Shown piece by piece: positions 1 through 7,735 of a stretch of DNA of 46,138 bases (positions are counted from its first letter, which is position 1; each line of letters starts with the position of its first letter). Position numbers and translations under genes: made by a program. Source of the DNA: Anaerolineae bacterium (lineage in GTDB: Bacteria; Chloroflexota; Anaerolineae; Aggregatilineales; Phototrophicaceae); assembly GCA_019912985.1 (NCBI GenBank), contig JAIOHN010000764.1, positions 1 through 46,138 of the forward strand. The letters run 5' to 3'. The notes under the pieces were generated by a model that worked only from the letters and a program-made list of their open reading frames with translations, did not search any database and was not told the DNA's origin.

Positions 1-2
1 GT

Positions 3-650
3 GGAACGACACTCAAGCAGGCCCTGACCAAGATCGACCTCAGCTCCTTCCCGACGATGGAAAGCGATATTGATCGCTTGAGCACGCGCTTGCAGGCGCT
101 GGTCGAGCCCGAAATCTGCTGGAAGAAGTTTGGGCAGGAAAGCGGCAGCAAGCTGATCAGCGAAGTGACGGACATCTTTTACAGCGCCATCCAGATCGGC
201 GGTGAACCCGAGCGCGTAGGATATTTCTGCTCATTGTTTGCCGCCAAAACCACGCAGCTGCGGGCCAAACGCCGCCTGACCGCCGGCACATTCGCCGGAT
301 TAACCACCGTCATGCAGGCCGTGGTCGCTGGCTTGATGGTCTTTATCCTGTCCATCGTCAAGAACTTTGCCGAGATGGTGAAGGTATTGATGGCCGATAC
401 CGCACAGTCTATGCAGGGATCGTCCTTGAGCTTCGGCATCGTGAACATGGCTCCGGGCGATGTTCAGTTTTTGTCCACCGTCACGATCGTCATGATCGTA
501 TTGCTGGCGCTGGTCGGTGCAACCGCCATCATCCTGTGCGATGGCGGCTACAAGCTCAAAGGCTTCTTCTATCTGTCGCTGACCGTCTTCGTCTCAGGCA
601 TTTGTTTTATCGCCGTGCCACCGGTTGTGGCCGGTATTTTCGCGATGTAA
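3..650 (+). CDS. TadC/FlaJ-type pilus platform protein, C-terminal part
   Basis: The reading frame is open to the left edge of the window, so this is the C-terminal part of a longer gene. The ATG at 57 is probably internal. The visible part has a cytoplasmic helical segment containing a GGEPERVGYF stretch, then hydrophobic segments near residues 82-105, 138-160 and 168-192 counted from the internal Met. This pattern fits the type II secretion F domain of archaellum and Tad-type pili (FlaJ/TadC), the inner-membrane platform that works with a secretion ATPase. Four genes follow on the same strand, including a prepilin peptidase and PilN/PilO-like proteins, which supports a type IV pilus-like machine. 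The family call rests on topology and context more than on sharp motifs. Confidence 0.7.
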   Translation, partial: GTTLKQALTKIDLSSFPTMESDIDRLSTRLQALVEPEICWKKFGQESGSKLISEVTDIFYSAIQIGGEPERVGYFCSLFAAKTTQLRAKRRLTAGTFAGLTTVMQAVVAGLMVFILSIVKNFAEMVKVLMADTAQSMQGSSLSFGIVNMAPGDVQFLSTVTIVMIVLLALVGATAIILCDGGYKLKGFFYLSLTVFVSGICFIAVPPVVAGIFAM

Positions 651-662
651 GGGGAACTATTC

Positions 663-1133
663 ATGTCCTTACTGGAACTGATTCTGGACCAGCAATTGAT
701 TGTCATCACCCTGGGCGCAGCGGCGGGGCTGCTGCTAATCGCAGTGTTAGCCATCGTGGGGATGCGTGTACGAGCCCTGGTCATGCGCTTGCGGGCGAAG
801 AAATCCAAGAAAAAAGCGATAGAGAAGGCCAGAAGACAGCGTGCCATTGCGCACAGAGCCGCCGCGAACGAAGAAGTCGTTGAGACAGCAGCGGCCAATA
901 AGCAGGGTGAGGCTGGATCCGCGGAAGCTGACGAAGAGGATGAGGATGAGGACGAGGAAGAAGAGCCTGCGATCCCACCTGGCATGCAGGATATCCTCAG
1001 CAACGTGTTTGCGGATGACCAGGCTGCCTCTCGTTATGAAGCACTACTAAAAGGCACAGAACCGATCGACATGGATGAGTTGGCGGCATTCACTCAACAG
1101 ATCGCTGCCCGGCTCACGGGTGAAGCACAGTAG
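663..1133 (+). CDS. Single-pass membrane protein with basic and acidic segments
   Basis: This 156-residue protein has one strong membrane segment near residues 12-37, a Lys/Arg-rich stretch at about 41-66, and an acidic run of Asp and Glu near residues 89-102. A helical-looking tail of about 50 residues follows. No family is recognised. It starts 12 bases after the platform gene behind an AAGGGG ribosome site, so it is probably in the same operon. Opposite charge blocks on the cytoplasmic side suggest a protein-protein adaptor in the pilus machine, but that is inference from position only. Confidence 0.75.
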   Translation: MSLLELILDQQLIVITLGAAAGLLLIAVLAIVGMRVRALVMRLRAKKSKKKAIEKARRQRAIAHRAAANEEVVETAAANKQGEAGSAEADEEDEDEDEEEEPAIPPGMQDILSNVFADDQAASRYEALLKGTEPIDMDELAAFTQQIAARLTGEAQ

Positions 1134-1165
1134 CAGTACTGCGAACGTGTGAAAGGGAATCAACA

Positions 1166-1771
1166 ATGGTTATTGTAGTTGGCATGGGTGGGTTGACTCT
1201 GGGGTGGATGCTCCCGTGGGTCGCCTATGTATTCTCCAGATTTTCAAAGCTTGAGACCAAACCCCGCAAAGGGGATTTGCGGATGCATCTGATCAGTGGG
1301 TTGTTCAGTGGAACGTTCCTGGTGTTTCTATGGATGAGCATGACAGAGAACTTCGTGACGCTGGCAATGTGCTATCTGTTTTTGATGATCATTGCCTTGA
1401 TCGACCTGCGCTATCGCATTGTCCCCAACGTGCTGACCTATCCGGCGACGCTGGCGGTATTGATTTTCCAGGTCGCCCAGGGCAATGTCCTCAGCGCGTT
1501 GATCGGCGGCGTTCTGGCCTTTGGATTGTTCTTCCTTGCCGGGCAGTTGAGTCCGTTGGGCTGGGGCGATATCAAGCTGGCAGTGCTCATCGGCCTGGCG
1601 CTGGGATTCCCGCATGTGCTGATCGCGCTGCTATTGGGCGCAGGCACGGCAGCAGTGTTCGCAGTAATCTTAATGAAGACACGCGACGAAGGATTTCTAC
1701 CTTATGCGCCATTCCTATGCCTGGGCGCAATGGTGGCTCTGTTGGTTGGCGTCAATCTGCCCTGGGGTTGA
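1166..1771 (+). CDS. Prepilin peptidase, A24 aspartic family
   Basis: A 201-residue polytopic membrane protein with both catalytic motifs of the A24 peptidases. LIDLRYRIVPN carries the first aspartate (D80) and GWGDIKL carries the second (D135). Enzymes of this family cut the leader from prepilins at the cytoplasmic membrane face. The length fits a short enzyme without the N-terminal cysteine-containing methyltransferase domain of classical PilD, so it probably cleaves without N-methylating. It lies inside the pilus-like operon, 32 bases after the previous gene and 9 bases before the PilN-like gene. No pilin gene is visible here, so its substrates must be encoded elsewhere. Confidence 0.9.
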   Translation: MVIVVGMGGLTLGWMLPWVAYVFSRFSKLETKPRKGDLRMHLISGLFSGTFLVFLWMSMTENFVTLAMCYLFLMIIALIDLRYRIVPNVLTYPATLAVLIFQVAQGNVLSALIGGVLAFGLFFLAGQLSPLGWGDIKLAVLIGLALGFPHVLIALLLGAGTAAVFAVILMKTRDEGFLPYAPFLCLGAMVALLVGVNLPWG

Positions 1772-1780
1772 GGTTCGTTT

Positions 1781-2407
1781 ATGAGTGAAATGCCTGAAAT
1801 GGAAGTCACCAAACCAACACCCTCGCAGGGCCTGTCACGGCTGATTCTATGGCTGCTGGTGCTCAGTATGGGCATCCTGTTTGTGCCGGTGTTCCTGGCT
1901 GGCACCACGATCCAGGAAGAAAATGCCAAGCTGCAAGCGGAGATTGACCAACTGGACGAGTCGCTGAATGTGACCCCAACGCCAGACCCGGCAGAAGCTC
2001 GGCTGAGCGATGAATTGGAAGCTGCCCGGTCGCAGTACAATGCGCTTGGCCCGGCACAGGCGGCGTTTACCAGCCAGCATGTGGATTGGCCGACATTGAT
2101 GAACAATATCCGGCAGTTTGATGCCACCCGCATGACTCTGACAGGGATGCAGCAGAATGATGCTCGACTGACCATTAAAGGCAGCGCAGTGGATGAGCCA
2201 GCAGTAATGGCTTATGTTGAACAATTGGGCAACAATCCGGGCTTTGCTGATGTCGCGGTGTTGGACATCAGCCGGGAAATCCCAGTCACACCAGCACCCA
2301 GCCGTGGACAGCCCAATGAAGCGCCGGCCGTGACTCAAGAACCGGCACAGACCTGGTTGGTCAACTTTGTCATCCAGGTGATGATCGACAGGGAGGCAGC
2401 CTCATGA
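1781..2407 (+). CDS. PilN-like pilus assembly protein
   Basis: A 208-residue protein with a short cytoplasmic N-terminus, one membrane segment near residues 18-41, a coiled-coil-like stretch near 44-62, a Thr-Pro linker, and then an alpha/beta domain. That domain has the PilN pattern: a Trp-Pro helix, a strand with LTLTG, a short strand with LTIKG, a helix ending AYVEQLG and a strand with FADVAVLDI. PilN proteins form the inner-membrane alignment complex with PilO. The gene has a GAGG ribosome site and overlaps the next gene by ATGA, so translation is probably coupled. The PilN call is from fold pattern and pairing with a PilO-like gene. Confidence 0.75.
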   Translation: MSEMPEMEVTKPTPSQGLSRLILWLLVLSMGILFVPVFLAGTTIQEENAKLQAEIDQLDESLNVTPTPDPAEARLSDELEAARSQYNALGPAQAAFTSQHVDWPTLMNNIRQFDATRMTLTGMQQNDARLTIKGSAVDEPAVMAYVEQLGNNPGFADVAVLDISREIPVTPAPSRGQPNEAPAVTQEPAQTWLVNFVIQVMIDREAAS

Positions 2408-3399
2408 GTATTACACAACGTTTGTTCCGGCTGCTGCCGATATTGTTGACCCTGATGATTATCCTTGGGATTGCGATGGTGGTGATCGTCGTGATTATTC
2501 CCAAATGGCAGATTCACGAAGAGCTAAGTGCGGAGGTGGAAACGCGACAGGAAGTCCTGGCCGCGCAGAATGCCGCAGCGGGCGAAAATGAAAACATTGT
2601 CCTGATGCAACATCAGATTGATGAGATCCAGGGCAGCATCGACGAAGCCGCAACGGGCTTCCTGACCGATGCCGAAGTAGATTCGACATTGACCCGGCTG
2701 TACGGTTATGCCAACGTCAATCAGGTGGAAATTACACGCTTGCAGGCGCAGCAGCAGACCGAAGCCGAGACAGATGTAACCACCTATACCACGCTGGCGT
2801 TTCGGCTGCAAATTACCGGTGACGCCTCAAATTTGACCGCTTTCCTGGGGCAAATCGCAGAGGCATCAACGCCAGCGGTGGTGATTGGCAACGTCAATCT
2901 CGATGGCACCGAGGGACAAAGCAGCACCCTGACCATAGATCTCCAGCTATACACCTCACCTTATGCCAGCGGTGGTGCCCTGGGCGACCTGCCGGAAATC
3001 CTGATGCCCACCCTGGAGCCGATGGATGATGCCAACACTATTCCCGTGCTTGACGAAACCATCACTGACCCGGCGCTGCTGGCTGTGGCAGTCACCGAAT
3101 GTCCTGGTGCGCCGCCAACGCTGTTTAAGATAGGCGATACCGTGATCGTAGATTTCGAAGATGGCAGCAGCCTGAACGTGCTGGAACGCGCGCGTGTCGA
3201 TCAGGCTTCCATCCCGCTGCTGAATCGCGTTTATGACAACACCCAATTGCAGATTATGGGTGGGCCGGTCTGCGGCGAATGGAAAGGCAATAAGCTGCTG
3301 TACTGGTATGTCGACAATAATGGCATCAAAGGCTGGGTCGGCGAGGCCACAGCGCAAAACCGCTGGCTTTGCCCCCAGTCCGAGCCAGAGTGCTCGTAA
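2404..3399 (+). CDS. PilO-like protein with C-terminal SH3-like domain
   Basis: A 331-residue protein with one membrane segment near residues 11-33, a coiled-coil-like stretch at about 36-85, and a PilO-like alpha/beta core at about 90-190. The core shows TYTTLAFRLQITGDASNLTAFLGQI and TLTIDLQLYTSP pieces. A Pro-rich linker leads to a domain at about 240-325 with KIGDTVIV, LNVLERA and IKGWVGE pieces, which looks like a bacterial SH3 fold. Ordinary PilO proteins are about 200 residues and end after the core, so the tail is an added module. It may bind cell wall or envelope sugars, but that is inference. The start codon overlaps the PilN-like stop. Confidence 0.72.
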   Translation: MSITQRLFRLLPILLTLMIILGIAMVVIVVIIPKWQIHEELSAEVETRQEVLAAQNAAAGENENIVLMQHQIDEIQGSIDEAATGFLTDAEVDSTLTRLYGYANVNQVEITRLQAQQQTEAETDVTTYTTLAFRLQITGDASNLTAFLGQIAEASTPAVVIGNVNLDGTEGQSSTLTIDLQLYTSPYASGGALGDLPEILMPTLEPMDDANTIPVLDETITDPALLAVAVTECPGAPPTLFKIGDTVIVDFEDGSSLNVLERARVDQASIPLLNRVYDNTQLQIMGGPVCGEWKGNKLLYWYVDNNGIKGWVGEATAQNRWLCPQSEPECS

Positions 3400-3411
3400 A
3401 TTTGGTAATTC

Positions 3412-3478
3412 ATGGGCGGACACATCCTACCTTTGATCTGCTGCTTGATGGAACTCCCCCCGCAGCGTGTCCGCCCAT
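3412..3478 (+). terminator. Long inverted repeat after the pilus operon
   Basis: A perfect 12-base inverted repeat, ATGGGCGGACAC at 3412-3423 and its complement at 3467-3478, starts 13 bases after the PilO-like stop. The spacer is 43 bases and the second arm is followed by TTTTAC. It would fold in RNA and probably ends or trims the pilus transcript. The T run is short and the loop long, so it is not a textbook intrinsic terminator. Confidence 0.5.
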
Positions 3479-3595
3479 TTTACAAATAAACCGTGATGAT
3501 CGGGAAAGTTCATCACCTTCTCTCTATTAGCAAACTACAGTATGTGATGTTATTAATCCCTTACTAGCTTGTGATTTTATTCCTACAGGCTCTTT

Positions 3596-3625
3596 TTGTA
3601 AAAAAACTGAAAATAGTGTTATAAT
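3596..3625 (+). promoter_or_regulatory. Sigma-70-like promoter, TTGTAA-18-TATAAT
   Basis: TTGTAA at 3596-3601 and a perfect TATAAT at 3620-3625 are 18 bases apart in AT-rich DNA. Transcription would start near 3632 and run rightward through the hairpin-rich leader towards the small ORF at 3831 and perhaps the gene at 4251. Confidence 0.5.
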
Positions 3626-3830
3626 AGATTTAGAAGGAAAATTTTTAGAAAAACATTACTGATAAGAATTGCGTTTATTATCTTCACCATCTACTTTCCA
3701 AGTTTGGTGATACCACTTGAATCTTGCTGCAATCTTAAGCAAGATTCAGACATCTCCCCTCACTAGACACGGCCTTAGACCTCATACACCAGCAAACTGG
3801 TTCAACCTTGTTCTAGAAAGAACATAGCTT
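3626..3830 (+). other. Hairpin-rich leader region
   Basis: About 200 bases without a gene. It holds an 11-base perfect stem (TGAATCTTGCT at 3718-3728 with its complement at 3738-3748, 9-base loop), a small ACCAG-CAAA-CTGGT hairpin near 3788-3801, and a TGTTCT-AGAA-AGAACA hairpin ending just before the ATG at 3831. The last hairpin covers the only purine-rich stretch that could act as a ribosome site. It lies between a good promoter and a small ORF, so it may be a structured 5-prime leader or a small RNA. No known riboswitch was recognised. Confidence 0.3.
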
Positions 3831-3956
3831 ATGGTCGATAGACGCACCGGTAAAAAGAAAAAATCCCAAAAGTCTGATGTCAAAGAGCCGATTACGCTTA
3901 ACCAGCCACCTTTGGTAATCGTACCCAAAAAGTCCAACACACCACCCAAGAAATAA
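3831..3956 (+). CDS. Possible small basic protein, 41 residues
   Basis: An ATG at 3831 opens a 41-codon frame ending at TAA 3954-3956. The product begins MVDRRTGKKKKS and ends IVPKKSNTPPKK. It is Lys- and Pro-rich with no membrane segment. It sits downstream of a convincing promoter and structured leader, but there is no strong ribosome site and no recognised family. Its strongly biased composition could mean a real nucleic-acid-binding micropeptide or a chance frame. Confidence 0.3.
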   Translation: MVDRRTGKKKKSQKSDVKEPITLNQPPLVIVPKKSNTPPKK

Positions 3957-4250
3957 AGCTGGCGAAGCGTTGCAGACGAGACCATTATGTTTGTCTGCGC
4001 GCTTCCCTTCCCGTTTGATGACGCCCGCTGACTCCCCGCTCTAACCTGAAGCAGGATTCAGATCCTCTCGCTTATCAAACCAGGCCCCAGTTAGACAGGT
4101 TTACCTTTTCGAAAGATAGAAACTGTGCTGTCGCGGTGCAACCGCGCCACTTGACGCTGTGACAACGTGAAGCACAGGGGCGAAAAGGCAAACACGATCA
4201 TATTCACTCACACATCGGCAGAAATCCTATTAAGAGGTACATCCTCGCAT
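3957..4250 (+). other. Intergenic region with degenerate copy of the upstream leader
   Basis: About 290 bases with no gene seen. The stretch near 4049-4130 resembles 3738-3830. Both contain AAGC-(A/G)-GATTCAGA, then a C/T-rich stretch, a GGCC or GGCCCC block with TTAGAC, a GGTTTACC or GGTTCAACC piece, and TTCTAGAAAG or TTCGAAAGATAG. A CGCGGT-GCA-ACCGCG hairpin lies at about 4134-4148. So the leaders of the 41-codon ORF and of the gene at 4251 appear to be diverged duplicates. Confidence 0.35.
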
Positions 4251-4844
4251 ATGAAAATCAAAAAGTTTAACTGGAAGGTTTTGGTCGCATTACTCATTTT
4301 GGCCGGTGCCGTCATATGGAGCGTGGATTCAATTCGCGCACGTGGGTACGGTGGATCTGATCTCAATGTCGGCGTTGGAAACGGTCTGGTCACGGTCACA
4401 AATCCATCAGACGAAGCGATTCCTGTCCAATTAGTTGGCGAACGTGCCGGTACATTCACCGTCTCAAGCAGTATTGAGGGGGTCTCGGGCCGGTCGGTCA
4501 CACAAGGTAACGGGCGCAATGCCACCCAGTTGCTGGAGTTTGCGCTGCCCCCCGGTGCCAGCCAGTTTACGGTGGTACGCGGCGCAGACATCCATTTCGT
4601 TACCATTGCTGATACACCCCTGGAAGTCGCGGTACAGCCTCTCAATGCGGAGGATACCAGAAACACGCTCCTTATCGCTGGCATCGTCATCCTGGGATCG
4701 CTGTTCTACCTTTCCAGCCTCAACGGCCATCGCTGGATCAGCCCGTCGCGGCGTAAAAAGGCACTGGATCAGGCCGCCATGAAGGAAAATGAGCAGCAGA
4801 ATTTCAAGCGTATGTTTGGAAATGTCACGTCTGAAAAGCCGTAG
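4251..4844 (+). CDS. Two-pass membrane protein, paralogue A
   Basis: The 197-residue protein starts at ATG 4251, where it lines up with its paralogue at 5265 (shared FNWKVLVAL start). An AGAGG site lies upstream. The frame extends left to 4167, but that part has no match in the paralogue. Residues 9-27 form a membrane segment, about 30-135 form an all-beta-looking extracytoplasmic domain (SDLNVGVG, VTVTNPSDEAIPVQLVG), and a second membrane segment lies near 141-158 followed by NGHRWIS and a charged tail. No known family is recognised. The loop resembles small Ig-like or beta-sandwich sensor domains, but function is unknown. Confidence 0.8.
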   Translation: MKIKKFNWKVLVALLILAGAVIWSVDSIRARGYGGSDLNVGVGNGLVTVTNPSDEAIPVQLVGERAGTFTVSSSIEGVSGRSVTQGNGRNATQLLEFALPPGASQFTVVRGADIHFVTIADTPLEVAVQPLNAEDTRNTLLIAGIVILGSLFYLSSLNGHRWISPSRRKKALDQAAMKENEQQNFKRMFGNVTSEKP

Positions 4845-4918
4845 CGGGAGCGGGATGTGAAAGACCGCTTTTACTCAAACCGCTTCAAATTCCCGTCGAG
4901 AGAGTCAAGGAAACGCAA

Positions 4919-5158
4919 ATGACACAAACAATTCGCCCTATTCAAATTGATGAAATACTAAAAACCATTGCCTCCGAATACTCGTCTGATATGGTCACTT
5001 CCCTGGAAGCGTACCTCTCGGATCTGGAGGCGAGGCCGCAGGTAACGGCGACACGCAATAAAGTTACACAAGAACGCGTGTGGTCACATTCACGTGTGAT
5101 AAAACGCGAGCAGCATCGTCGCGAACGAGCACTGCAGAAGCTCAAAGATTTTCAATAA
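4919..5158 (+). CDS. Small charged helical protein, 79 residues
   Basis: A 79-residue protein with no membrane segment. It is predicted mostly helical, and its C-terminal half is very basic (RVIKREQHRRERALQKLKDF). An AAGGAAACGCAA spacer and site precede the ATG. It lies between the two 197-residue membrane paralogues on the same strand, with gaps of 74 and 106 bases, so it may be co-transcribed. It could be a cytoplasmic partner of the membrane proteins. No family is recognised. Confidence 0.65.
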   Translation: MTQTIRPIQIDEILKTIASEYSSDMVTSLEAYLSDLEARPQVTATRNKVTQERVWSHSRVIKREQHRRERALQKLKDFQ

Positions 5159-5264
5159 GGAATTTTGGGTCACAGCTTCATAGTATCTGATGATGCCTGT
5201 GAATCCGTCAGCTGTAACACTTTTCGCTAACTGGATTAGTCGTATAAAAATGGAGTAAACATAG

Positions 5265-5858
5265 ATGAAATTCAATTGGAAAGTTTTAGTCGCATTAGTC
5301 GTGCTGATTGGTGCGCTATTTTGGGGAATTGATTCCGTTCGAACCCGCGCCTACAGCGGGAGTGATCTCAACTTTGGGGTGGGTAGTGGTCCGATCACCA
5401 TTACAAATCCGGCAGATGAGTCGGTTCCGGCACAGTTAGTCGGTACAGGGACGCGCTCGTTCTCCGTCTCGAGCGACACTGAAGTGGTATCAGGCTCTTC
5501 AACCAGGGCAGGCACTGGACGTACTTCCACGCAGTTGTTCGAATTTGAACTGCCCGCAGGTGTCACCGAACTCATGATTGTCGGACGCGGCTCTTCGGTG
5601 AGCTTCGTTGCAGATGCAGATTCCAGGCTTGATGCCTCCGTGCAGCCTTTGACTCCAGATGACGCCCGGACCACCCTGATTATCACAGCAGTCGTCGCGC
5701 TGGCAGCACTCTACTACATTTCCAAAACGACCGGACATCGTTGGATCAGCCAACTTCGTCGCAAGGAAGAAGTGCCACAGGATACACAGCCCACTGCTGT
5801 ACCGCCCACCAGCAAGTCTAATGTGGGAAGAGATGGCCGACTGTACTCCGATTCCTAG
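5265..5858 (+). CDS. Two-pass membrane protein, paralogue B
   Basis: Also 197 residues and clearly homologous to the product at 4251 along its whole length: FNWKVLVAL, GSDLNFGVGSG, ITITNPADESVPAQLVG, the second membrane segment near 137-154, and TGHRWIS. A GGAG-type site precedes the ATG. After the second membrane segment the tail differs, with Pro/Thr-rich DTQPTAVPPTSKS in place of the charged tail of paralogue A. The pair is a tandem duplication around the 79-residue gene. Function is unknown; two membrane anchors around a periplasmic-side beta domain would suit an envelope sensor or scaffold. Confidence 0.8.
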   Translation: MKFNWKVLVALVVLIGALFWGIDSVRTRAYSGSDLNFGVGSGPITITNPADESVPAQLVGTGTRSFSVSSDTEVVSGSSTRAGTGRTSTQLFEFELPAGVTELMIVGRGSSVSFVADADSRLDASVQPLTPDDARTTLIITAVVALAALYYISKTTGHRWISQLRRKEEVPQDTQPTAVPPTSKSNVGRDGRLYSDS

Positions 5859-6155
5859 GTCGTAATAAGGGTTTTTACCCTTATCGGTACCGAAGATCGA
5901 GGCTATTTTCTGGGGTGAGCCGTTTACGGTTCGCCCATTCATCCATCCCAATCCGCTGCAAATTGAGCAACTTCAGGAATTTGCTCATGAGTATCACACC
6001 CCGGAAATGGCCGAAACGGAGGCTACCTGATACGGCCAGCCATGATGCTGCAGGTATTGCGGTCGCGCATGATCCATGCTATTTTCCATCGTATTGCGCA
6101 TTCACGGTTGAATTTCAAAGGACCGCCAGCGTTTATCCACAGGCCAGGAACATAA
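5859..6155 (+). other. Gene-poor spacer
   Basis: About 300 bases. An open frame crosses it from 5915, but it has no ribosome site and a low-information translation that runs into the next gene in another frame, so it was not called. No clear promoter or terminator was found. Confidence 0.3.
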
Positions 6156-7076
6156 ATGCCCGCTTCTTTAAAGCGTCCACTCCAACCCAACGAAATTCTG
6201 GTATTTCTGCATATTCCTAAAACCGCTGGAACCTCCCTGTCCGATATCCTTCATCACCAGTTTCCGCCGCAGACCATCCTTCAGGTTACCGGGATTCAAT
6301 TCCCCGGTTTTCAAGATTACCAGCGTAACGCTGCACACACGGTGATGACCTTTACAGATTATGTCGCCGCTGCTGAGGACCCGGACCTGCACTTAGGGCA
6401 GTTTCGTTTAATTCGAGGGCATATCCCTTACCAGCCGCCGCAGTTTCAAACCCGCCAGTTCGTTTACATGACGATGCTGCGCCATCCGGCCAGGCGATTG
6501 TTCTCCTGGTACCAACACATCCGACAGCATAAAGACAACCCCTGGCATGACCAGGCCAATACGTTGTCTTTTGGGCAGTTCATTTGCCAGGATGACATCC
6601 GAGCACCTATGCAAGACAACATGGTGAGCTACTTGTTGAATCGCGTACCGGAAACACAGGGTGACCTGGAAGAAGCCTGCACACGCCTGGAGCAAATGGC
6701 ATTTGTGGGCATCACGGAGCAGTTCGAAGCTTCAATGAACCTGCTGCATTATACATTTGACTGGACGTATGATTCTCGTGCGCGGCGGCTCAACACTGGC
6801 AAAGTGAAATTGAACGACACCGATCTATCCACTGAAGTGCGTGAGAGGCTGCATCAACTGACCGCCTATGATCAGCAGCTTTACGATTATGGGGTCGAGC
6901 TTTTTAACCAACGCTGCCAGCAAATATCCTGTGGCGAGCTTGCCCAATCTCCGCAACGGACGCCCAGCATCCCTGTTCCTCAGATGGATTTGCCGCGCCG
7001 CGTCTATCATCAGCTGGTACCGCTATCGGTTCGCCTGAAAATGCGCAATGTTCGTGAGGCAATTCTTGGCCGTTAA
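6156..7076 (+). CDS. Sulfotransferase family protein
   Basis: A 306-residue protein with the PAPS-binding signatures of the Sulfotransfer_2 type. HIPKTAGTSL at residues 19-28 is the 5-prime-phosphosulfate loop, and MTMLRHPARRLFSWY at 105-119 is the 3-prime-phosphate motif. RGHIPY at 87-92 is typical of enzymes acting on uronic-acid or galactose-type sugars. The family transfers sulfate from PAPS to a carbohydrate hydroxyl; bacterial members often decorate capsule, exopolysaccharide or glycolipid. There is no signal peptide, so it acts in the cytoplasm. An AGGA site lies 6 bases before ATG. No PAPS synthesis gene is nearby and the acceptor is unknown. Confidence 0.85.
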   Translation: MPASLKRPLQPNEILVFLHIPKTAGTSLSDILHHQFPPQTILQVTGIQFPGFQDYQRNAAHTVMTFTDYVAAAEDPDLHLGQFRLIRGHIPYQPPQFQTRQFVYMTMLRHPARRLFSWYQHIRQHKDNPWHDQANTLSFGQFICQDDIRAPMQDNMVSYLLNRVPETQGDLEEACTRLEQMAFVGITEQFEASMNLLHYTFDWTYDSRARRLNTGKVKLNDTDLSTEVRERLHQLTAYDQQLYDYGVELFNQRCQQISCGELAQSPQRTPSIPVPQMDLPRRVYHQLVPLSVRLKMRNVREAILGR

Positions 7077-7124
7077 CGCAGCAGACCAGCAAAATTCTTC
7101 CTCTCATAATTAGTGCGAACACGG

Positions 7125-7595
7125 ATGGACAATACGACATACATCCCCGCTGACGGCAAAGGCACCTACATCCTTATCCTGCACCTACCCGCCAAGACCA
7201 CCCTTCAGATCGGACGCCTGGGGCGGTTTGAATTCGCGGCAGGCTGGTATGCATATGTCGGCAGTGCCTTCAATTCAGGTGGATTGCGAGGCCGCCTGCG
7301 CCACCACCTGTCACCCATGAAGCGCCCTCACTGGCACATTGATTATCTGCGGCAGGCAGCAGTCTGCCAGCAGGTATGGACGGTGGCAAGCGATACCGCT
7401 TACGAACACACCTGGGCTGCCCTGCTCAGCCAGGTCGCAAAGGTGGCCGTGCCTCGCTTTGGCGCGTCGGACTGCCGCTGCGTGACGCATCTCTTTTACT
7501 TTGAAACGCCGCCTGCGGTAGCGGATTTTCGCGCGCTGGCGGGGCAAAAGGCGATAGATTGCTGGCTGGTAAAGCAGGAAAAACAGGGACTGTGA
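7125..7595 (+). CDS. DUF123 / Uri-type GIY-YIG-related protein
   Basis: A protein of about 156 residues with the DUF123 pattern: GTYILIL, IGRLGRFEFAAGWYAYVGSA, GLRGRLRHHL, HWHIDYL and FGASDCRCVTHLFYF. The domain is found alone or fused to endonuclease III and is related to GIY-YIG nucleases, with the Tyr-Val-Gly, Arg and His residues in the expected places. The family was suggested to act in nucleic acid processing, but its substrate is not established. ATG 7125 is preferred; an in-frame GTG at 7113 is possible. Neither has a good ribosome site. It follows the sulfotransferase gene by 48 bases. Confidence 0.85.
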   Translation: MDNTTYIPADGKGTYILILHLPAKTTLQIGRLGRFEFAAGWYAYVGSAFNSGGLRGRLRHHLSPMKRPHWHIDYLRQAAVCQQVWTVASDTAYEHTWAALLSQVAKVAVPRFGASDCRCVTHLFYFETPPAVADFRALAGQKAIDCWLVKQEKQGL

Positions 7596-7630
7596 AATTA
7601 TAATTTATATCTTTGGTCTTATTTGTTCGT

Positions 7631-7659
7631 TTGTAAAAGCACTCCACCCTTTCTATTAT
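7631..7659 (+). promoter_or_regulatory. Promoter of the first sugar ABC operon, TTGTAA-17-TATTAT
   Basis: TTGTAA at 7631-7636 and TATTAT at 7654-7659 have the optimal 17-base spacing. Transcription would start near 7666, about 70 bases before the binding-protein ATG. No clear operator palindrome was seen next to it. Confidence 0.55.
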
Positions 7660-7735
7660 TAAGGTAGCCACTGGGGAAGGCTTCGGTTTACAACTCAAGA
7701 ATGCTTTTTAGTTAGTAGCTTTAGGAGAGAAAGAA

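Noticed and set aside
3782-3985. 67-codon minus-strand frame with hydrophobic product
   Set aside because: It is antisense to the 41-codon ORF, lacks a ribosome site and has no recognisable pattern.
5915-6220. 101-codon plus-strand open frame
   Set aside because: No ribosome site, unlikely composition, and it overlaps the start of the sulfotransferase gene in another frame.
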